A stretch of 64,000 nucleotides of DNA from Pseudomonas gregormendelii (GTDB lineage Bacteria; Pseudomonadota; Gammaproteobacteria; Pseudomonadales; Pseudomonadaceae). Position 1 is the first letter of the stretch, and each line of letters begins with the position of its first letter. The position numbers and the translations under genes were made by a program. Positions 59,419 through 64,000 of the stretch are shown in pieces. Where the stretch lies: assembly GCF_017114825.1 (NCBI RefSeq), contig NZ_JADEVO010000011.1:62001-126000 (forward strand). The letters run 5' to 3'. The notes beneath the pieces are model-generated. The model saw only the letters and a program-made list of their open reading frames with translations. It was not told where the DNA came from and did no database searches.

Positions 59419-59643
59419 ATGACTACTCAAATCCACACCCAGGATGCTATCCGCACCCTAACCAACGCTTTTGCACCAATGAACTGCCTGATCATGGCCG
59501 CTCGCAAAGGCTGCTTCAGCTTCACTCTGGTCAACGAACACGGCATCGCTCGTCACAGCGAACGCCTCTACCCCGATCAGTACTCCAGCGCCGAACCGCT
59601 GCAGGCCGTGATCGAGCGTACCCGTCAGGCACTGGTTGCCTGA
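59419..59643 (+). CDS. Conserved-looking 74-residue protein of unknown function
   Basis: This small cytoplasmic protein starts MTTQIHTQDAIRTLTNAFAP and ends EPLQAVIERTRQALVA, with a beta-type middle (CFSFTLVNEHGIARHSERL). It has no signal peptide or membrane helix. I do not recognise the family with confidence. It looks expressed: GTAGGA lies 11 nt before the ATG and a clear terminator follows 27 bp after the stop. It is a single gene preceded by almost 1 kb without other genes. Confidence 0.7.
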   Translation: MTTQIHTQDAIRTLTNAFAPMNCLIMAARKGCFSFTLVNEHGIARHSERLYPDQYSSAEPLQAVIERTRQALVA

Positions 59644-59669
59644 TACGCCAGAAAGACTGAAACATCAAA

Positions 59670-59699
59670 AGCCTCGCTTAAAACGCGGGGCTTTTTATT
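59670..59699 (+). terminator. Terminator after the 74-residue gene
   Basis: GCCTCGC pairs with GCGGGGC (one G-T pair) around TTAAAAC, followed by TTTTTATT. Confidence 0.85.
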
Positions 59700-59918
59700 G
59701 CCTGATATTTCCCTTCCAGCCGCCAAAGCTTAAGCACCAACCGATATAACGGTTATAACTGGCCGGCGGAAATATTTTAAAAACAGGCCTTTACGTCGCG
59801 AATATGACACTACACTTCAACTCAAGCGGCTTGATCCGCTTCCGGCGAGCCTGAACCGATCCATCGCTGCCAAGGCCCCCTTTCAGGTATCGCCGACCAC
59901 TTCCGCTCCGAGGGCTTT

Positions 59919-60401
59919 ATGGGTATCGCTGCCAGCGAACTGTGCCGCTATGTGATCCGTCCGACCTTGCTCTACCTCGGACGCCACAGCGCAACTGCCG
60001 AATCCCTGCTGCTGGGTATCGCCGCCAGCCAGTCAGCCCTTGGTTCCGCCCTGCACGACCGCCGTGGCCACGGCCTGTACCGTATCGCCGAACCGCGCCA
60101 CCAGGCGCTATGGGATCATTACCTGGCCCTGGACCCGGAGCGTGCCAGCCTGGTGCGGGGCCTGGCGAGCCAGCATGCATTCCTCAGCAGCCCGCATCTG
60201 GAATTGACCGTCAACCTGCGTTACGCCACCGCCATCGCCTGGCTGCTGGTAGAAGAACAAAACACCTCGCTCCCCGAAGCCGATGATCTGCTAGGGATGG
60301 CCCGCATCTGGCGCCAGACCTTCCAGCCCCAAGGCCGCCTCCGTGATTTCACCTACGCCTGGCATACCTGTGTTTCAACGCTGAATCAGGTCGCCTGCTG
60401 A
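59919..60401 (+). CDS. Phage-protein-like 160-residue protein, Glu-to-Gln at presumed active site
   Basis: The pattern YVIRPTLLYLGRHSATAESL, LLGIAASQSALG, GLYRIAEPRHQALWDHYLA, LRYATAIAW and ARIWRQTFQP follows a family of tailed-phage proteins with a lysozyme-like layout that I recall as LLGTAAxES...LGLYQxEPATHDDIW...YWKxxYNTP. In those the Glu of ES is the obvious catalytic candidate; here it is Gln38. No phage genes are near. It may be a domesticated, enzymatically silent relative. The family link is from memory and not a search. An ATAACGGTTAT near-palindrome lies at 59746-59756. Confidence 0.6.
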   Translation: MGIAASELCRYVIRPTLLYLGRHSATAESLLLGIAASQSALGSALHDRRGHGLYRIAEPRHQALWDHYLALDPERASLVRGLASQHAFLSSPHLELTVNLRYATAIAWLLVEEQNTSLPEADDLLGMARIWRQTFQPQGRLRDFTYAWHTCVSTLNQVAC

Positions 60402-60495
60402 TCCACCCACTTCACAAAATCGCCCAACTCGCGGCGAATCCGGTCTGATTGTCCTACAAAACCGCTCTAACTCAAGCATTACAGCCTATAGCGCT

Positions 60496-60524
60496 GGGAC
60501 GAAAATGTTGGTAATTTTCGCCCC
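60496..60524 (+). promoter_or_regulatory. Leader hairpin or operator before fadL-type gene
   Basis: GGGACGAAAAT (60496-60506) and ATTTTCGCCCC (60514-60524) are inverted repeats with one mismatch and a 7-nt loop, 23 bp before the ATG. It could be an operator or an mRNA hairpin. Confidence 0.45.
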
Positions 60525-60547
60525 GGTGATCACCAGGAGTTCTAATA

Positions 60548-61819
60548 ATGAAAAAAGTAATGCTCAAAACCACCCTTAGCCTCGCCGTTACCTTGGCATC
60601 CACCCAGATCTTTGCAGCTGGCTTTGCCATCAACGAACAAAGTATCAGCGGGATGGGTACAGGTTTTGCCGGGCGATCTTCCTCTGCCGATGACGCAAGC
60701 ACCATTTTTGGCAACCCTGCCGGCATGTCGCGCATCAAGCGCGAACAAGTCACCGGCGGCGCTGCAATGCTCGACGCACACACCGATATCAGCCGCGCCA
60801 GCTCCAGCCCGAACGGCGGCACCAACCACGGTGACATGGTCCCGTTCATCGCTGTGCCGATGGGCTATTACGTCAAGCCGATCGATGACAAGTGGGCAGT
60901 GGGCGTAGGCGTCTACGCACCCTTCGGCCTGGTGACCGACTACGAGAGCAACTTCGGCGGTCGCTACTTCGGCAGCAAGAGCGACGTTAAAGTCGTGACC
61001 CTGCAACCGACCGTCAGCTACGCCTTCAACGACAAGGTGTCGATCGGCTTCGGTCCGACCATCAACCGCATCGACGGCAAACTGGAATCGAACCTGTCGA
61101 TCACCCAGGCCGCCGGCGATGGCGAAGTCAAGATCAAGGGTGACGACACCGCGCTGGGCTACAACATCGGCGTGCTGGTACAAGCCACCGACAGCACCCG
61201 CATGGGCCTGACCTACCACTCGAAAGTGAAGTACAAGCTCGAAGGCAACACCAAGGTCAACTACAACGTCCTGGGCCTGATCGGCCAGAACCCGAGCCAG
61301 AAGTACGACGCGTCCCTGGACCTGACGACGCCTGAGTCGGTCGACTTCTCGGTGACCCATCAGCTTGATGACCAGTGGACCCTGTACGCCGGCAGCACCT
61401 GGACTCGCTGGAGCCGCCTGAAAGAAATCACCGTGGAAAACAGCGGTGTACCCGGGGTGCTCAATGGCCAATTCGGCAGCATCACCGAAGAGCAGAACTG
61501 GCACGACACCTGGGCTCACGCCATCGGCGCGTCCTACCAGCTTAACAAGCAATGGGTCCTGCGCACCGGCCTGTCCTTCGACCAGTCGCCGACCAACAAC
61601 GTCGACCGCTCCCCACGCATTCCGACTGGCGATCGCAAGATTTTCAGCCTGGGCGCCGGCTGGAGCCCGACCGACGACCTGACCATCGACGTGGCGTATT
61701 CGTACCTGCGTGAAGAAGCAGTCAAGGTCAACAACAGCAACGACCGCGGCCAGAGCTACAACGCCAAGTATCAAAACTGGGCGAATGGTTTCGGTGTAGG
61801 CGCGACCTACCGCTTCTGA
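60548..61819 (+). CDS. FadL/OmpP1-family outer-membrane transporter
   Basis: This 423-residue protein has a signal peptide (KTTLSLAVTLASTQIFAAGF, cleavage after FAA), the family's N-terminal hatch with NEQSISGMGTGFAGRSSSAD and NPAGMSRI, and a 14-strand barrel pattern ending in Phe (GVGATYRF). Such channels take up long-chain fatty acids or other hydrophobic molecules by diffusion through the outer membrane. AGGAG lies 8 nt before the ATG. Substrate could also be an aromatic hydrocarbon; no catabolic genes lie nearby. Confidence 0.92.
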   Translation: MKKVMLKTTLSLAVTLASTQIFAAGFAINEQSISGMGTGFAGRSSSADDASTIFGNPAGMSRIKREQVTGGAAMLDAHTDISRASSSPNGGTNHGDMVPFIAVPMGYYVKPIDDKWAVGVGVYAPFGLVTDYESNFGGRYFGSKSDVKVVTLQPTVSYAFNDKVSIGFGPTINRIDGKLESNLSITQAAGDGEVKIKGDDTALGYNIGVLVQATDSTRMGLTYHSKVKYKLEGNTKVNYNVLGLIGQNPSQKYDASLDLTTPESVDFSVTHQLDDQWTLYAGSTWTRWSRLKEITVENSGVPGVLNGQFGSITEEQNWHDTWAHAIGASYQLNKQWVLRTGLSFDQSPTNNVDRSPRIPTGDRKIFSLGAGWSPTDDLTIDVAYSYLREEAVKVNNSNDRGQSYNAKYQNWANGFGVGATYRF

Positions 61820-61844
61820 TGAAAGACGCCTTGAGCGCCTGAAT

Positions 61845-61885
61845 CAAAAAAGCCCCGCTCTGTGCGACAGAAGCGGGGCTTTTTA
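61845..61885. terminator. Bidirectional terminator
   Basis: AGCCCCGCT (61851-61859) pairs with AGCGGGGCT (61872-61880), flanked by AAAAA on the left and TTTTT on the right. It serves both the FadL-type gene and the convergent glutathione peroxidase gene. Confidence 0.93.
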
Positions 61886-61896
61886 ATGGGCGTCAA

Positions 61897-62448
61897 TCAG
61901 GGTTGCGAGGCGATGGCCTTCTCGACAGCAGCGATGAATTCAGGGTCATCCGGCTTGGTCAGGCTGGAGAAATTGGCAATCACCTTGCCCTGGCGATCAA
62001 CCACGTATTTGTAGAAATTCCATTTGGGCGCGCCAGTCTGTTCGGCAAGCACCTTGAACAGGTGAGTCGCGTCGTCACCGCGCACTTTCTGCGGCTCGGT
62101 CATGGTGAACGTCACACCGTAATTGACGTAGCAGACCTTGGCGGTCTCGGCGTCGTCCTTGGACTCCTGCTTGAAGTCGTTGGAGGGCACGCCGATCACC
62201 TCCAGTCCCTGAGCCTTGTAGCGCTGATTGAGCGCTTCAAGGCTCTTGAACTGCGGGGCGAACCCACAGAAGCTGGCGGTATTGACCACCACCAGCGGCT
62301 TGCCAGCAAAGCGCTGGCACAAATCGATCGATTCCTTGGCGCGCAACTTCGGTAGCGAGCCCTGTAGCAGTTCCGGGCATTCGGCTGCCTGGGCCAGTCC
62401 AGAAAACGCAATCAGTAACGCGGGAACGGCTAACCAGCGCGTCAACAT
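61897..62448 (-). CDS. Periplasmic glutathione peroxidase
   Basis: This 183-residue thioredoxin-fold peroxidase reduces peroxides. It has a signal peptide ([20 protein letters not shown], cleavage at AQA-A), the peroxidatic Cys61 in [12 protein letters not shown], and the WNFYKYVVD stretch with Trp. The usual NQF of the catalytic tetrad reads SNDF, Asp in place of Gln, as in one bacterial subgroup. A second Cys in AKVCYVNYG could be resolving. Export suggests a periplasmic role with thioredoxin-like donors rather than glutathione. Confidence 0.9.
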   Translation of the reverse strand: MLTRWLAVPALLIAFSGLAQAAECPELLQGSLPKLRAKESIDLCQRFAGKPLVVVNTASFCGFAPQFKSLEALNQRYKAQGLEVIGVPSNDFKQESKDDAETAKVCYVNYGVTFTMTEPQKVRGDDATHLFKVLAEQTGAPKWNFYKYVVDRQGKVIANFSSLTKPDDPEFIAAVEKAIASQP

Positions 62449-62531
62449 ATCCGTGCATCCTTGAGAAGGTCGTCAGAGCAAAGTTACTCGCGCGCACCTC
62501 TTTCTAGCAAGCACCAGTCAGGCAAACAGCT

Positions 62532-62654
62532 CTAACAAACGCCCATGCCCAACTGCATCAATGCCAGCCCGCCCTGGTGCCAGCCCCACCACACCAGGGC
62601 CAGCAGCAAGGCGCCAGCAGCCGCCAGGGCAACACGCGGCCAGATACGACTCAT
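62532..62654 (-). CDS. 40-residue membrane protein coupled to MFS gene
   Basis: The frame reads MSRIWPRVALAAAGALLLAL then VWWGWHQGGLALMQLGMGVC. It has one hydrophobic helix, a Trp-rich belt and a C-terminal Cys. Its ATG overlaps the MFS stop by 4 bp (ATGA), a strong sign of coupled translation. Small proteins of this form next to MFS genes seem to recur in pseudomonads, though I have no name for it. It might assist the transporter. Confidence 0.65.
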   Translation of the reverse strand: MSRIWPRVALAAAGALLLALVWWGWHQGGLALMQLGMGVC

Positions 62655-63859
62655 GATGCACTCAACTGCGTTTGCAACCGCGCCACGGGCCGCTCGCGCA
62701 CCGGCCAGTTAAGGGCCGCCGCCAACAGGCTGAGGAGAATCGCCACTTGCCAGATCAAGTCATAGCTCCCGGTCCGGTCATACACCACCCCGCCCAGCCA
62801 GCCGCCCAGGAACGAGCCCAACTGGTGAAACAGGAAAACAATGCCCCCGAGCATGGACAGGTTTCGCACGCCAAACAAGGTGGCGACGGTGCCGTTGGTC
62901 AATGGCACCGTGGACAGCCACAGGAAGCCCATCGCCATGCCGAACAGGTACGCGGTGGTGGTGGTGACGGGCGCCCACAGGAACAACCCGATGACCACCG
63001 CGCGCAGCAGGTATAAGCCGGTCAACAGGCGCGGCTTGGACATGCGCCCGCCGAGCCAGCCAGCCGTGTAGGTGCCGAAGATGTTGAACAGGCCGATCAG
63101 CGCCAGCACCGTGGTGCCGACCGTTGCCGGCAGGTGCTGATCCACCAGGTAGGCCGGCAGGTGCACGCCGATGAATACCACCTGGAAACCGCAGACGAAA
63201 AAGCCGAACGCCAGCAGCCAGAACCCCGAATGGGAGCAGGCTTCGTGCAGCGCTTCACCCAGCGTTTGCTCATGACCGAGGGACGGCAGGGGTTTGTCCT
63301 TGAGCATGCCGACCAAGGGGACGATCAATGCCACCAGCAAGCCCAGCACCAGCAAGGCTGCAGACCAGCCCAGCCAACCGATCAGCCCCAGGGTGCCGGG
63401 CAGCATGGCGAATTGGCCAAACGAGCCGGCCGCACTGGCGATGCCCATGCCCATGCTGCGTTTTTCCGGTGGTACCGCGCGCCCCACCACCCCGAGAATC
63501 ACCGAGAACGACGTGCCTGACAATCCGATCCCGATCAGCAGGCCGGCACTCAGGGACAAGGTCACCGCCGAATCGGAAAGGCCCATGCACACCAGGCCAG
63601 CGGCGTATAGCACCCCGCCGATCAACACGACCTTGGCCGCGCCAAAACGATCCGCCAGGGCGCCGGTGAAGGGTTGCGCCAGGCCCCAGATCAGATTCTG
63701 CAGAGCGATGGCAAAGGCAAAGGTTTGGCGGCCCCAGCCAAACTCGGCACTCATCGGCGCCAGGAACAGGCCAAAGCCATGGCGAACGCCCAGCGACAAC
63801 GCAAGAATCAGCGCACTGCCCAGCAACACCCAACCGCACGTACGCCACATCGATGTCAT
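62651..63859 (-). CDS. MFS transporter
   Basis: This 402-residue protein has 12 hydrophobic segments with ALADRFGAAKVVLIGG (motif A) after helix 2 and GLLIGIGLSGTSFSVILG in helix 4. It starts at ATG 63859, where GGAG lies 7 nt upstream; the 38-codon longer reading crosses the palindrome and the end of the MarR-like gene in another frame. The upstream MarR-like gene and operator suggest regulated efflux or uptake. The substrate is unknown. Confidence 0.9.
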   Translation of the reverse strand: MTSMWRTCGWVLLGSALILALSLGVRHGFGLFLAPMSAEFGWGRQTFAFAIALQNLIWGLAQPFTGALADRFGAAKVVLIGGVLYAAGLVCMGLSDSAVTLSLSAGLLIGIGLSGTSFSVILGVVGRAVPPEKRSMGMGIASAAGSFGQFAMLPGTLGLIGWLGWSAALLVLGLLVALIVPLVGMLKDKPLPSLGHEQTLGEALHEACSHSGFWLLAFGFFVCGFQVVFIGVHLPAYLVDQHLPATVGTTVLALIGLFNIFGTYTAGWLGGRMSKPRLLTGLYLLRAVVIGLFLWAPVTTTTAYLFGMAMGFLWLSTVPLTNGTVATLFGVRNLSMLGGIVFLFHQLGSFLGGWLGGVVYDRTGSYDLIWQVAILLSLLAAALNWPVRERPVARLQTQLSAS

Positions 63860-63873
63860 TATTATTCTCCGAT

Positions 63874-63891
63874 AGCGGGTATATACCCGCT
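63874..63891. promoter_or_regulatory. Perfect 18-bp palindrome, likely MarR-type operator
   Basis: AGCGGGTATATACCCGCT is its own reverse complement over 18 bp, located 15 bp upstream of the MFS ATG and just after the MarR-like gene. Confidence 0.7.
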
Positions 63892-63911
63892 TATGTTCGA
63901 ACGCGCCGGCT

Positions 63912-64000
63912 TCAAGCCAGTTCGTCCAGCAGTTTGAGCAATGTTTCGCGTTTTTCCGCGCCCAGGCGATCAACCAGCCGCTGTTGCGCAGCCTCCCAGG
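63912..64000 (-). CDS. C-terminus of a MarR-like regulator (5' part off window)
   Basis: The last 29 codons read WEAAQQRLVDRLGAEKRETL then LKLLDELA, an amphipathic helix typical of the dimerising end of MarR-family regulators. It stops 52 bp before the MFS start on the same strand. The DNA-binding part is outside the window, so the family call rests on this helix, the neighbour and the palindrome. Confidence 0.55.
   Translation of the reverse strand, partial: WEAAQQRLVDRLGAEKRETLLKLLDELA

Overview
The window is chromosomal DNA from a Pseudomonas of the fluorescens/putida type. I infer this from the gene order gyrA-serC-pheA-hisC-tyrA/aroA-cmk-rpsA-ihfB followed by an O-antigen cluster ending in wbpM and comEA, from the GC-rich coding style, and from several families of short REP palindromes between genes. 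No tRNA, rRNA, intact insertion sequence, prophage or CRISPR array was found.

Layout. (1) 1-3.9 kb: start of the kdp potassium-pump operon (kdpF, most of kdpA), then an ethanolamine-type permease behind a sigma-54-like promoter, and a small membrane protein. (2) 4-8.2 kb: a DUF1989 protein divergent from a TetR regulator, a FabF-like ketosynthase with an SDR reductase, and a ComEA-like protein. (3) 8.2-28.7 kb: the O-antigen locus. wbpM, wbpL, an epimerase/reductase, wbuB, wbjD, wbjC, wbjB, wzy, two glycosyltransferases, wzx, wzz, rmlA, rmlD and rmlB all lie on the minus strand. An acyltransferase and an isolated rmlC lie on the plus strand between wbpM and comEA. The genes predict a Wzx/Wzy-made O-polysaccharide with L-rhamnose, N-acetyl-L-fucosamine and a D-QuiNAc/D-FucNAc-type initiating sugar, possibly O-acylated. 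The wzx-to-wzy part is clearly AT-richer than its surroundings. (4) 29-41.3 kb: lapA-domain protein, ihfB, a lipoprotein, rpsA, cmk, the fused tyrA-aroA gene, hisC, pheA, serC and gyrA, the known pseudomonad mixed-function supraoperon. (5) 41.6-47.8 kb: methylthioadenosine salvage (mtnA, mtaD), ubiG, mupP, yciK and a diguanylate cyclase. (6) 47.8-58.4 kb: an LplT-PlsC fusion, a SLAC1/TDT channel, an MFS pump with its divergent TetR regulator, a symporter-histidine kinase-receiver hybrid, rmuC and a small Sel1-like protein. (7) 58.4-64 kb: a nearly 1-kb gap, two small genes of unclear role (one resembling a phage protein family), a FadL-type porin, a glutathione peroxidase, and an MFS pump with a coupled 40-residue protein and the end of a MarR-like gene.

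The most interesting structures outside ordinary genes are: the wbpM-comEA junction, which carries a decayed copy of the wbpM 3' end and a second terminator-like hairpin around the acyltransferase/rmlC cargo; a REP pair with perfect 40-bp arms; an octamer tandem array beside a G-run tract downstream of rpsA; a sigma-54-like site plus a 24-codon ORF coupled to the diguanylate cyclase; two perfect palindromic operators beside efflux genes; and the phage-like protein whose presumed catalytic Glu is Gln. I did not find a convincing wholly new multi-gene system.
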